Of a stretch of 64,000 nucleotides of DNA, positions 45,403-53,787 are shown one piece after another (position 1 is the stretch's first letter; each line of letters begins with the position of its first letter). This DNA comes from Flavobacteriaceae bacterium UJ101 (lineage in GTDB: Bacteria; Bacteroidota; Bacteroidia; Flavobacteriales; UJ101), in assembly GCA_001880285.1 (NCBI GenBank), contig CP016269.1:1684501-1748500 (forward strand), written 5' to 3'. The notes beneath the pieces were generated by a model. That model worked only from the letters and a program-made list of their open reading frames with translations. It ran no database searches and was not told the DNA's origin. A program made the translations under genes and the position numbers.

Positions 45403-45882
45403 ATGAAATACATAAAAAATATAGCTATAAGTTTAGCAACGTTGGTATGGTTTGTTTCTTGTGATGAAGGAGGAGATCCAGATCCAGGTGGAACATCAAC
45501 AGAACAATTAGCAGGAGATTGGTATGTAGAAACGTACTTAGCTGATGGTACTAAAGCGCAAGATTATGCTTTATGGTCAACATATAATACTGCAGCTAAT
45601 GATGGGACTTTATGGGTAGATGATCAGAATCATACTTTTGGATTGAAAGCTAAAGCTCAAACTTCTGGATTAGCATTTTCTGCTTCAAATGCTGAAAATA
45701 TTAACAATGAAGGAACTACTGTTACTATTACAGACGGAGAGGTGCTAAAAGGTGTTGCAACTACTTCTGGAGGTAATGTGTCAGATAGTATATATTTAAA
45801 AGTTGAAGTAAGTAATTCTCCAGGAACTGTTTATGAAGTTAGAGGTTATAAACGTACTGGTTTTGCTGAAGATGAGCATTAA
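45403..45882 (+). CDS. Small lipoprotein, possible lipid-binding-like (Lipid_bd) family, unit 5
   Basis: A 159-residue lipoprotein with lipobox FVSC (Cys20) followed by DEGGDPDPGG. The mature part opens QLAGDWYVETYLADG and has GTLWVDDQNHTFGLKAK and ITDGEVLKGVATTSGG, then EVRGYKRTGFAEDEH. This lipocalin-like beta pattern resembles small proteins called Lipid_bd in other SusCD loci, but similarity is judged by memory. It is the last gene of the unit 5 operon and is followed by a terminator. Function is unknown; surface exposure is likely. Confidence 0.55.
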   Translation: MKYIKNIAISLATLVWFVSCDEGGDPDPGGTSTEQLAGDWYVETYLADGTKAQDYALWSTYNTAANDGTLWVDDQNHTFGLKAKAQTSGLAFSASNAENINNEGTTVTITDGEVLKGVATTSGGNVSDSIYLKVEVSNSPGTVYEVRGYKRTGFAEDEH

Positions 45883-45903
45883 ATATAAGTAAATATGATT
45901 AGT

Positions 45904-45939
45904 AATTCTGCTTCATTTTTATGGAGCAGAATTTTTTTA
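45904..45939 (+). terminator. Terminator of susCD unit 5
   Basis: AATTCTGCT pairs perfectly with AGCAGAATT around a 12-base loop that adds a few more pairs, followed by six T residues. Confidence 0.8.
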
Positions 45940-45943
45940 AGAG

Positions 45944-45971
45944 AAAACCCCAACTAAACTATTAATTGGGG
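45944..45971 (-). terminator. Possible dnaG terminator on the minus strand
   Basis: CCCCAA and TTGGGG (45948-45953 and 45966-45971) form a 6-bp stem. Read on the minus strand it is followed by TTTTCTCTT. It lies 190 bp beyond the dnaG stop; the sequence between (45972-46158) is AT-rich, and I see nothing else there. Confidence 0.5.
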
Positions 45972-46158
45972 TCTAACTCACTTGTGTAACTTTACTACTA
46001 CTAACTCTAAAACTTAACAATTATTTAAACACAAACAGTGTGCCAAAAATTGTTTTAGTATAAAAAAGTTCTTGATAATGATATTAAATTATTGGAAACT
46101 ATTCTAATAAGGTCGTATAATAAAAAACTATTATAATCTGTATTAATTTACTAGATTA

Positions 46159-48087
46159 TTAAATAGGACGATTTAATTTCAAAGCAATTTTCTGACGAAT
46201 TTTTTGCATTTTCATCAGTTTTGTCATGTTTTCAGTATGATCTCCTCCTTGCTTAATGTTTTCTAAAAACTGTTTTTCAGATTCTAAAACACGTAAAAAT
46301 TTATAGCGATAAATAGCTTCTGTAACGGCCTTAGGAATAATCTTTTCAATAGGTGTGACCATTACTTCATTACGTTTCCAATCATGTAGTGTATATTTCT
46401 CAGCTAAAATATGGGATACCTGAGTTTGAATATCTTCATCAACTAGTTTCATAAAAAATTGTGAATCACGTATTTCTCCGTGATTAATTCCTTCTGAAAA
46501 TAAGTCGTAAATCTTTTTATGTTGTGCAATTTTTAAGTGTAAATCATCTTCACGAAGACGTTCAATAATTTCTTCTGCAACGGTTACTTCAAATTCAGCC
46601 TCTTTCCCTTCTTCATCAAAATCTTTTACAATAATTTTTCGACTCCCATATGTCATAAGAAGTTCTACAATCCGTTGCTCTAATTCGTTAGCAGAATTTA
46701 CATCTAAAGATTTAGGTTGTAGTGCTTCTAGTGGTGGAGGTTGATTAGGTGTTCGAGTATTTTGTTTTTTATCTTCACGATCTTTTGCCTGATCAAGTTG
46801 AGAAAGCTCTTTGAATAGCGTTTCTTCACGAACATCTAATAAAGTTGCTGTTTCACGAACATATAATTCTCGTTTGATTAAATTATCAATTTTTCCAATA
46901 CTTGAAACAATATCCCGAATTAAAGCTGCTTTTTTTATAGGATCTCCTTGAGTGTCTTCTAATAAGATTTGGGTTTTAAATTGAATGAAATCTTTAGTGT
47001 TTTGCGCTAAGTATTCTTTTAATTCTGATTGAGTGCTTTTTCGGGCAAAAGAATCAGGATCTTCTCCATCAGGGAATAACAGCACTTTTACATTCATGTC
47101 TTGCTCTAAAATTAAATCAATTCCCCTAAAGGAAGCTTTAATTCCAGCAGCATCTCCATCATATAAAATGGTTATGTTATTTGTTAAACGTTTGACCAAA
47201 CGAATTTGTTCTTTAGTTAGGGCTGTTCCAGAGGAAGCTACCACATTTTCAATTCCATTTTGGTGAAATGAGATGACATCTGTATATCCTTCTACTAAAA
47301 AACAATTGTCTTCTCGTATAATAGCTTGTTTGGAATGATAAATTCCATAGAGAATATGACTTTTATGATAAATAGGACTTTCAGGAGAGTTAAGGTATTT
47401 AGCAGCTTTGTCATTAGATTTTAAAATACGCCCTCCAAAACCTAAAACACGTCCAGAAAAACTGTGGATAGGGAATAGAACACGCCCCTTAAATCGATCA
47501 AATTTTTTGTTTTCTTTGACAATGGTTAAACCAACTTTTGATAAGTAATCTATTTTGTAGCCATTCTTTAAAGCTTCATTGGTAAAAGCTTCCCATTGAT
47601 CAGGTGAAAACCCTAAATCAAATTTTTTAATGGTTTCTTCAGTGAAATCACGTTCTTTAAAATAAGAAAGTCCAATTGCTTTACCTTCTTTAGATTGCCA
47701 TAATTGTTCTTGGAAATACTTATTAGCATATTCATTAACTAAGAATAAACTTTCACGTTCTGCTATTTTTTCTTTTTGTTCTTCATTTTGAACGCGATCT
47801 TCTTTAATTTCAATATTATATTTTTTAGCAATATAACGTAATGCCTCAGGATACGTATATTGTTCTACTTCCATTAAAAAAGTAACCGCGTTACCTCCTT
47901 TTCCAGAACTAAAGTCTTTCCAAATTTGTTTGGCTGGAGAAACTACAAAAGAAGGGGTTCTTTCTTCTGAAAAAGGAGAAAGTCCTTTCATATTGCTTCC
48001 TGCTCGTTTAAGATTAACATAATCTCCAATGATTTCTTCAACACGAACGGTAGCGAATATTTCGTCTATAGTTTCTTGTTTAATCAT
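46159..48087 (-). CDS. dnaG: DNA primase DnaG (no zinc ligands)
   Basis: A 642-residue primase that lays down RNA primers for replication. The N-terminal zinc-binding-type domain (about 1-100) keeps its fold motifs (TPSFVVSPAKQIWKDF, KGGNAVTFLM). The four metal ligands, normally in CPFH and CFGC, read SPFS (S37, S40) and DFSS (D58, S61). The TOPRIM catalytic core follows with LVEGYTDVISFHQNG, SSGTALT and LYDGDAAGIKASFRGIDL, so polymerase residues are intact. The C-terminal part (from about 440) is the helical DnaB-contact domain. The change looks like a lineage trait in flavobacterial DnaG rather than a broken gene, because the rest is intact. A penicillin-binding protein gene lies 240 bp upstream. 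Confidence 0.93.
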   Translation of the reverse strand: MIKQETIDEIFATVRVEEIIGDYVNLKRAGSNMKGLSPFSEERTPSFVVSPAKQIWKDFSSGKGGNAVTFLMEVEQYTYPEALRYIAKKYNIEIKEDRVQNEEQKEKIAERESLFLVNEYANKYFQEQLWQSKEGKAIGLSYFKERDFTEETIKKFDLGFSPDQWEAFTNEALKNGYKIDYLSKVGLTIVKENKKFDRFKGRVLFPIHSFSGRVLGFGGRILKSNDKAAKYLNSPESPIYHKSHILYGIYHSKQAIIREDNCFLVEGYTDVISFHQNGIENVVASSGTALTKEQIRLVKRLTNNITILYDGDAAGIKASFRGIDLILEQDMNVKVLLFPDGEDPDSFARKSTQSELKEYLAQNTKDFIQFKTQILLEDTQGDPIKKAALIRDIVSSIGKIDNLIKRELYVRETATLLDVREETLFKELSQLDQAKDREDKKQNTRTPNQPPPLEALQPKSLDVNSANELEQRIVELLMTYGSRKIIVKDFDEEGKEAEFEVTVAEEIIERLREDDLHLKIAQHKKIYDLFSEGINHGEIRDSQFFMKLVDEDIQTQVSHILAEKYTLHDWKRNEVMVTPIEKIIPKAVTEAIYRYKFLRVLESEKQFLENIKQGGDHTENMTKLMKMQKIRQKIALKLNRPI

Positions 48088-48108
48088 AAAGCAAAGATAT
48101 GATTCTAT

Positions 48109-48138
48109 AGTGAAAAGTGAAAAGCGAAGAGTGAAAAG
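48109..48138. repeat. Degenerate GTGAAAA heptamer array
   Basis: AGTGAAAAGTGAAAAGCGAA continues with GAGTGAAAAG, four to five copies of the heptamer with base changes. It is the same unit as at 1161-1188 on the other strand. Confidence 0.75.
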
Positions 48139-48184
48139 AATAATGAAAGGTGAATATCGATTGTGTGGGTTTTTATTAATAATT

Positions 48185-48314
48185 TAGAAAAAAGACGAAA
48201 AGAGTAAAGAGAAAAGACAATCATCAATACAAAACATCGATTATAGATTGTAGATTTTTCATTTATAGCTTTTCACTTATATCTTTATTTTTTATTCTTT
48301 TCGTCTTTTTTCTA
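48185..48314. repeat. 24-base inverted repeat between dnaG and the PBP gene
   Basis: TAGAAAAAAGACGAAAAG at 48185-48202, continuing to 48208, is the reverse complement of 48291-48314 with one mismatch in 24. The arms enclose 82 bases. The hairpin would lie in the leader of dnaG or past the end of the PBP gene on the minus strand. Nothing else is seen in this 240-bp gap apart from the heptamer array. Confidence 0.8.
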
Positions 48315-48327
48315 CAAAATAATCCTT

Positions 48328-50703
48328 TTAATCAAAAAGTTCATCATCAGAGGTTTGACTATCTTGTTGGATTCGAGTATTGATGTCAATACTATCTACT
48401 TTTACCGGATTGGTTTTTACTGCAACTGCTTGAGGTTCTCCAAAAGCTTTAAATCCACCATATTCAGAACAGTTAAAGTCAATTTCTGATTCAGTTTCAG
48501 GTTCTTCAAACTTTTTATTAGAGATTCCTAATTTTTTATTCTTATAGTTGTCTTTCATGTAATAGGCCCAAATAGGTAATGCCATTGCAGCTCCTTGTCC
48601 ATTTGCTGTACTGGCAAAGTGTGCTGCACGATCTTCATGACCTACCCAAACACCTGTAACTAAATTAGGTACAAAACCAATAAACCATCCATCAGAATTG
48701 GAGTTGGTTGTTCCTGTTTTACAAGCAATAGGGTTTTTTAAATTATATCGTGAGCGCAACCATTTGGATGTTCCTTTAGGATGATCAGCAGAACCTCTCA
48801 TAATCTTGATCATAGCATAAGCTACTTCTTCAGAGAAAACTTCACGAGTTTCAGGTTTGTTTTCGTATAAAATACGTCCATCTTTATCTTCAACACGCCA
48901 TACTACTACGGGCTTTACGTAAATTCCTTTGTTAGCAAATGCACCATAAGCCCCTACCATTTCATATAAACTAATATCGGCAGAACCTAAGGCAATGGTA
49001 AGATCATTTTCACTCATTTTAGTAGTGATTCCTAAATCTCGACATAATTGAATTACCGGCTTAGGTGTTGTTTTATCAATTAAACGAAGTGCAACTGGGT
49101 TTAATGACATCGCTAATCCTTTCTTCAAAGAAACTTCACCACCGCCACCTCGTACGGTTTTGGAACTCCCACGGTATCGAAACGGAGCATTTGAAATCAT
49201 AGTACAAGGTGAGTAATGCTTTTCAGAAATAGCAGTTACATAAACAAAAGGCTTAAATGTAGAACCAATTTGTCTTCTTCCTTTTTTAACATGATCATAT
49301 TGAAAATGATCGAAATCGATTCCTCCAACCCAAGCTTTTACATAACCAGTTTGTGGTTCCATAGACATAAGACCTGCTTGTAAAATAGATTTATGATAAC
49401 GAATGGAATCCCAAGGAGACATAATCGTATCTTCAGATCCTTTCCAAGTGAAGATTTCCATTTCGACTGGTTTTTTAAAAATAGCACGAATAGAATCTTC
49501 AGATAATCCATTTTTTTTCAAGGTTTTATAACGTTCTGTCCAACGCATTGCCTTGGTCATCAGTGTATCGATTGTTTTTGGGCCTACTGTTTTCCCATGG
49601 AAAGGGAATTTCTTATTCCAGCTTTTTTCTCTATTAAATGTTCTTTGATGACGGATAAGGTGTTTTTTTACAGCATCTTCAGCATTTTCTTGCATACGAG
49701 AATCGATAGTGGTATAAATTTTTAAACCATCTAATTGAATATCGTATGGTGTTCCATCAGCTTTTTTCACACCTTGTGTTTGAAGCATTTCAGTTACTTC
49801 ATTCTTTAAAAATTCTCTAAAATAGGTTGCTGTTCCTAATTTGGAGCTAAATTTAGTATAGTTAAGTTCTAAAGGTAATAAACGTAATGAATCGTATGCT
49901 GTTTGTGTTAACCTTTCATTTTTTACCATCTGTTTTAAAACTACTTCTCTTCGTAATTTTGCATTGTTTGGATTACGTTTTGGATTATATTTAGAAGGTG
50001 ATTTAAGCATTCCAACTAATACAGCTGATTCTTCAATATTTAAATTTTTAGGCTCTTTATTAAAAAAGAGTTTAGCAGCATTTTTAATTCCAATAGCATT
50101 CCAATTAAATTCAAATTTATTAAGATATAAAGCGATAATCTCTTCTTTAGTAAAGCGTTTTTCTAATTGAACTGCTACTACCCATTCTCCCAGTTTTTGC
50201 ATGACAGCATTTATTTTGTCATTTTTATCACGAGAACCTGTAAAAAGCATTTTAGCTAATTGTTGTGTAATAGTACTTCCTCCACCTTCTTGTCCCATTT
50301 TTCCAACGGCTCGAGCCACAGCTTCATAATCAATACCAGAATGTTCGTAATAGCGTTCATCTTCTGTTGAAACTAGTGCATCAACTATGTTTTGAGGTAG
50401 TTCACTATAGTCAATAGGAGTACGATTTTCTTTATAGAATTTCCCTAATACTTTATCGTCAGCTGAAATAATTTCAGAGGCTAGACTTAATCGAGGATTC
50501 TCTAGTTCTTTGGTGTCAGGTAAATCAACAATAAAACCATTTGCTAATAAATAGAAAAAAGCAAATACGGCAATAATTCCAATAAAGAAAAGCATCCAAA
50601 GTGTAAACAATAGTTTTTTGTAAGAACGTTTCTTCTTGGTCTTTTGGGTATATTTCTTTTTTGTTGTTTTGTCTTTAGTTAAAGACGGTTTTTGATTACT
50701 CAT
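48328..50703 (-). CDS. Class A penicillin-binding protein (PBP1A-type)
   Basis: A 791-residue bifunctional peptidoglycan synthase. A Lys/Arg-rich cytoplasmic tail is followed by one transmembrane helix (about residues 30-55). The GT51 glycosyltransferase domain has STEDERYYEHSGID with the catalytic Glu and GGGSTITQQLAKMLF. The transpeptidase domain has SxxK in GSTFKPFVYV, SLNP as the SxN element and KTGTTNSNSDGWFIGF. It polymerises lipid II and crosslinks stems in the periplasm. A long Asp/Ser-rich tail with no function I know closes the protein. It overlaps the start side of gldH: its ATG region at 50703 and the gldH stop at 50696 overlap by 8 bp, so the two are co-transcribed and perhaps translationally coupled. 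Confidence 0.93.
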   Translation of the reverse strand: MSNQKPSLTKDKTTKKKYTQKTKKKRSYKKLLFTLWMLFFIGIIAVFAFFYLLANGFIVDLPDTKELENPRLSLASEIISADDKVLGKFYKENRTPIDYSELPQNIVDALVSTEDERYYEHSGIDYEAVARAVGKMGQEGGGSTITQQLAKMLFTGSRDKNDKINAVMQKLGEWVVAVQLEKRFTKEEIIALYLNKFEFNWNAIGIKNAAKLFFNKEPKNLNIEESAVLVGMLKSPSKYNPKRNPNNAKLRREVVLKQMVKNERLTQTAYDSLRLLPLELNYTKFSSKLGTATYFREFLKNEVTEMLQTQGVKKADGTPYDIQLDGLKIYTTIDSRMQENAEDAVKKHLIRHQRTFNREKSWNKKFPFHGKTVGPKTIDTLMTKAMRWTERYKTLKKNGLSEDSIRAIFKKPVEMEIFTWKGSEDTIMSPWDSIRYHKSILQAGLMSMEPQTGYVKAWVGGIDFDHFQYDHVKKGRRQIGSTFKPFVYVTAISEKHYSPCTMISNAPFRYRGSSKTVRGGGGEVSLKKGLAMSLNPVALRLIDKTTPKPVIQLCRDLGITTKMSENDLTIALGSADISLYEMVGAYGAFANKGIYVKPVVVWRVEDKDGRILYENKPETREVFSEEVAYAMIKIMRGSADHPKGTSKWLRSRYNLKNPIACKTGTTNSNSDGWFIGFVPNLVTGVWVGHEDRAAHFASTANGQGAAMALPIWAYYMKDNYKNKKLGISNKKFEEPETESEIDFNCSEYGGFKAFGEPQAVAVKTNPVKVDSIDINTRIQQDSQTSDDELFD

Positions 50704-51190
50704 GAGTTTGTGCTTTTTGAATAATTAAACCTAGATTTTCTAATCCTTTTAATTCGTTTGTTCGCATACCATGTTGTACATGGATTTTATAAGCTCCTGT
50801 ATCTGAAAAGTTTTTATTTTCGAGATACAAAAGTAAATTTTCTTTTATATTTCCCATTCCTTTACCAATCCAGCTTCCATCAGGATTAGCTAGTCGGTAT
50901 TGAAGTGTGTCTATTTTTTTAGAACCATCAGGTTTTTCGAGTGTAATAAAAAAATAAATGTTACTGTATTTATATTGTTCATTGTTTCTTAATACTAAAA
51001 ATAGGTTCTGAGGTTGGTTTATTTGTTGTTCATTTACCTCAAATGTATAAACGGAATCTTTAGCCCAGTTATTATGAAGGGGCTTTATAGACTCATATAC
51101 TACATTTTCTGTACACGAAAATAATGCCAGAAAAATAAAACTACTTAGAATCGGGAAAATTATTCTTCTTTTGATTAGGTCTTTTTCCAC
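50696..51190 (-). CDS. gldH: Gliding motility lipoprotein GldH
   Basis: A lipoprotein of about 164 residues: after a basic start (VEKDLIKRR) comes a hydrophobic stretch and lipobox LALFSC, then TENVVYESIKPLHNNWAKDSVYTFEV, which is characteristic of GldH. IYFFITLEKPDG, GKGMGNIKE and GAYKIHVQHGMR complete the family pattern. GldH is required for gliding and, with other Gld proteins, for type IX secretion in flavobacteria. No good ATG exists; I choose GTG 51190 because it gives a normal lipoprotein signal, while the longer frame upstream only mirrors the other gene. This start overlaps the end of the RicT-like gene by 50 bases in another frame. No other gld gene is in the window. Confidence 0.8.
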   Translation of the reverse strand: MEKDLIKRRIIFPILSSFIFLALFSCTENVVYESIKPLHNNWAKDSVYTFEVNEQQINQPQNLFLVLRNNEQYKYSNIYFFITLEKPDGSKKIDTLQYRLANPDGSWIGKGMGNIKENLLLYLENKNFSDTGAYKIHVQHGMRTNELKGLENLGLIIQKAQTHE

Positions 51191-52535
51191 GATTGGATCT
51201 ATTATTTTGTGTTTTTTGATTTCCATTTCCTTGATTTTGACGTCTTGGTTTATTGGATTTTTCTCCATTGTTTTTTGGAGTATTAGTACGTTTAGATTTA
51301 TTTTGTGTTTTATTAGTGTTATTATTAGAAGCAGATTTTTGATTTACTGTAACTTTGTTATCAGATGATTTTCTTCTTCTATTATTTTGAGTCTTTCTAT
51401 TTTTATTAGGTCGTTTACGTTTATTTTTACGATCAAAACGATCAATTTTATCAGACTCAGAAGCACTCTCAAAAGAAATTTCTTTTGTCGAATGATCAAT
51501 AAGAGCATAATCTTCTAAACTTGAAATCTTTTTTCGGGTTTTATTGATTTCAATGATTTCATTAGCCGTTTGAGGATCTAATTTATGCCATGTGATTGAA
51601 TTTTCCGTGTAAGCGTACCAAATTTCTTTTTTGAAGATATCAAGTTTCATACAGTTGGCAGGGCCTTTTTCTGTATATAAACGTGTGTGTATATCAGGAA
51701 ATTCTTTTACAGCTTCTAAATAGGAATCCAATTCAAAATTTAAGCAACATTTTAATTTACCACATTGTCCTGCTAGTTTTTGAGGATTTATGGATAATTG
51801 TTGATAACGAGCTGCTACAGTATTTACACTTCTGAAGTCGGTTAACCAAGTAGAGCAACATAATTCTCTTCCACATGAACCAATTCCACCAACTTTTGCG
51901 GCTCCTTGTCGGTATCCAATTTGACGCATTTCGATTCGTGTTCGAAATGCTCCTGCTAATTCTTTTATTAAAACACGAAAATCTACTCGTTCTTCTGCCG
52001 TATAATAAAAGGTAGCCTTAGCACCGTCACCTTGAAATTCAACATCACAAATTTTCATTTCTAGACCTAGGTTGCGTACAATATCACGAGTACGAACCAT
52101 AACATCATATTCTTTAGCACGAACTTCTTGCCATTTATCAATATCTTTTTGATTGGCAATTCGGTATATTTTTTTGATTAAATCTTCACGATCAAAATCA
52201 AATTTCTTTCCACGCATTTGAATACGAGCCATTTCACCAGTTAGTGTTACAATTCCAATATCGTGTCCTGGATTTCCTTCAACGGCAATCACATCTCCTA
52301 TTTTTAGAGAAAGTGTATTTACATTTTTAAAGAACCCTTTTCGATCGTTTTTAAATCGAACTTCAACAAATTCAAAAGGTTTTATACCTTCAGGTTGTCT
52401 AACGTTAGAAAGCCAATTGAAAACAGTTAGTTTATGACCACAAGTATCGCTGTGAGCACAAGGTCCATTACTTCCACATCCTCCGGAACTAGAACCTGAA
52501 CTACCACACGAACCACATTTATTTATATCTGACAT
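51141..52535 (-). CDS. PSP1 domain protein, RicT/YaaT-like
   Basis: A 464-residue cytoplasmic protein. A Cys/Gly/Ser-rich head (CGSCGSSGSSSGGC, then CAHSDTCGH) precedes the PSP1 core (about 90-280), which contains CGRELCCSTW and CGKLKCCLNFE, the Cys pattern of the RicT/YaaT family that binds Fe-S clusters in Bacillus. The last 95 or so residues are a disordered tail rich in Asn, Lys, Arg and Gln. RicT works with RicA and RicF in mRNA maturation in Firmicutes; those partners are absent here, so the role is open. I start at ATG 52535 because the -7 box at 52560-52567 excludes the earlier ATG at 52562. Its last 50 bases overlap gldH. Confidence 0.85.
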   Translation of the reverse strand: MSDINKCGSCGSSGSSSGGCGSNGPCAHSDTCGHKLTVFNWLSNVRQPEGIKPFEFVEVRFKNDRKGFFKNVNTLSLKIGDVIAVEGNPGHDIGIVTLTGEMARIQMRGKKFDFDREDLIKKIYRIANQKDIDKWQEVRAKEYDVMVRTRDIVRNLGLEMKICDVEFQGDGAKATFYYTAEERVDFRVLIKELAGAFRTRIEMRQIGYRQGAAKVGGIGSCGRELCCSTWLTDFRSVNTVAARYQQLSINPQKLAGQCGKLKCCLNFELDSYLEAVKEFPDIHTRLYTEKGPANCMKLDIFKKEIWYAYTENSITWHKLDPQTANEIIEINKTRKKISSLEDYALIDHSTKEISFESASESDKIDRFDRKNKRKRPNKNRKTQNNRRRKSSDNKVTVNQKSASNNNTNKTQNKSKRTNTPKNNGEKSNKPRRQNQGNGNQKTQNNRSNRGKRPNQKKNNFPDSK

Positions 52536-52559
52536 GTTTTTTCTATAATCTATAACGTA

Positions 52560-52567
52560 CAAAGATA
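52560..52567 (-). promoter_or_regulatory. -7 promoter element of the ricT-like/gldH/PBP unit
   Basis: On the minus strand this reads TATCTTTG, matching TAnnTTTG, 24 bases before the ATG at 52535. It probably drives the unit through gldH and the PBP gene; dnaG may join it. Confidence 0.6.
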
Positions 52568-52641
52568 AGATTATAATATGAGATAATTAAATCTTCATTT
52601 TTTTTAATGGAATATTCTCGTTATTACTGTATTTTAGTGGT

Positions 52642-53622
52642 ATGATTTTAATTACCGGAGCTACAGGGTTGGTTGGAGCCCATATGATGTTAGAGTTAGC
52701 ATTAACAAATAAAAAGATTCGTGCTTTAAAACGATCGAATTCTTCTTTAGAAGAAGTAAAATCATTGTTTGAAAGGGAAAAACAATTGGTTTTGTGGAAT
52801 CAAATTGAGTGGGTAGAGGGAGATATTACTGATGTTACAACGTTAGATGTTGTTTTTAAGGATGTTACTGAAGTGTATCATGTTGCGGGATTGGTGAGTT
52901 TTGATGATCGAAAGTCGAAAGAATTATATGAAGTAAATGTAAAAGGAACGGCTAATATGGTTAATTTTTCCATCTCAAATGGAGTGAAACGATTTTTATA
53001 TATGAGTTCTATTGCTGTAATGGATTCTGTTAATCACGAGGTGATTACTGAGCAAAGTGAATTTTTAGATAAAAAACCACATTCGAAATATGCTTGTTCT
53101 AAGTTTGAAGGGGAAATGGAAGTATGGAGAGGCTCACAAGAGGGGTTGAATGTAGTGATTGTAAATTCTGGTGTAGTGTTAGGAAGCGGCTTTTGGAATC
53201 AAAGTAGTGGAGAAATTATAAAAAAATCTTTAAAAGGATATTATACTTCAGGTGGATCGGCTTTTGTTGCAGTAGAAGATTTAGCAAAATGTAGTGTGAA
53301 ATTGATGGATGAGAAACATTTTAATGAACGATACATTGTGATTTCTGAAAATATTTCTTACGAAAAATTGGTAAAAACCATTTGTCTATCTAAAAATAAT
53401 AAAACAAAGCTAATATCAGATATACAATTGAAGTGGTTGTCTACATTTTCTTCATGGGGTGCTTCATTAGGGTTTAAAAATGTATTAAATTCAGCAACTT
53501 GTGAATCTTTAATCTCAACAACACATTACGATAATTCTAAAATAAGAAATACGATTGATTATAATTTTAAAACAATTGATCAAACACTATCTTCTATTAT
53601 AAAAGAATATGAGAATGTATAA
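52642..53622 (+). CDS. NAD-dependent epimerase/dehydratase family protein (extended SDR)
   Basis: A 326-residue Rossmann-fold protein. The nucleotide site GATGLVGAHM is at residues 6-15, the YxxxK catalytic pair is in YACSKFEGE and an upstream SSIAVMDS supplies the Ser. DVTEVYHVAGLVSFDD is a usual extended-SDR strand and helix. The family acts on nucleotide sugars, dihydroflavonol-like compounds or steroid-like alcohols. This one looks like the flavonol reductase/cinnamoyl-CoA reductase-like side, but the substrate cannot be told. It is transcribed divergently from the ricT-like gene with a 106-bp gap. It is the last core-type gene before the accessory region. Confidence 0.85.
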   Translation: MILITGATGLVGAHMMLELALTNKKIRALKRSNSSLEEVKSLFEREKQLVLWNQIEWVEGDITDVTTLDVVFKDVTEVYHVAGLVSFDDRKSKELYEVNVKGTANMVNFSISNGVKRFLYMSSIAVMDSVNHEVITEQSEFLDKKPHSKYACSKFEGEMEVWRGSQEGLNVVIVNSGVVLGSGFWNQSSGEIIKKSLKGYYTSGGSAFVAVEDLAKCSVKLMDEKHFNERYIVISENISYEKLVKTICLSKNNKTKLISDIQLKWLSTFSSWGASLGFKNVLNSATCESLISTTHYDNSKIRNTIDYNFKTIDQTLSSIIKEYENV

Positions 53623-53703
53623 TTTTTTTAATTAAAGGAAGTACTTAATAGAGTATTTAAAAATAATAAATGTTTTATTTTAATTTTCTTAGCAAGAATA
53701 TTT

Positions 53704-53734
53704 TTTGTTAAAAAATAAAAAAATATTACATTTG
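53704..53734 (+). promoter_or_regulatory. Strong promoter facing the degraded Rhs region
   Basis: TTTG (53704-53707) and TACATTTG (53727-53734), 19 bases apart, form an ideal promoter. Downstream is only a short frame with a signal-peptide-like start, not an intact gene. Confidence 0.65.
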
Positions 53735-53787
53735 TATTGATAAAAACACAAAAAAGATGTTTTTGTCTTCTAACTAATAAACAGATT

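Noticed and set aside
52536-52562. Start of the ricT-like gene at 52562
   Set aside because: It overlaps the -7 box TATCTTTG and would lie upstream of the transcription start.
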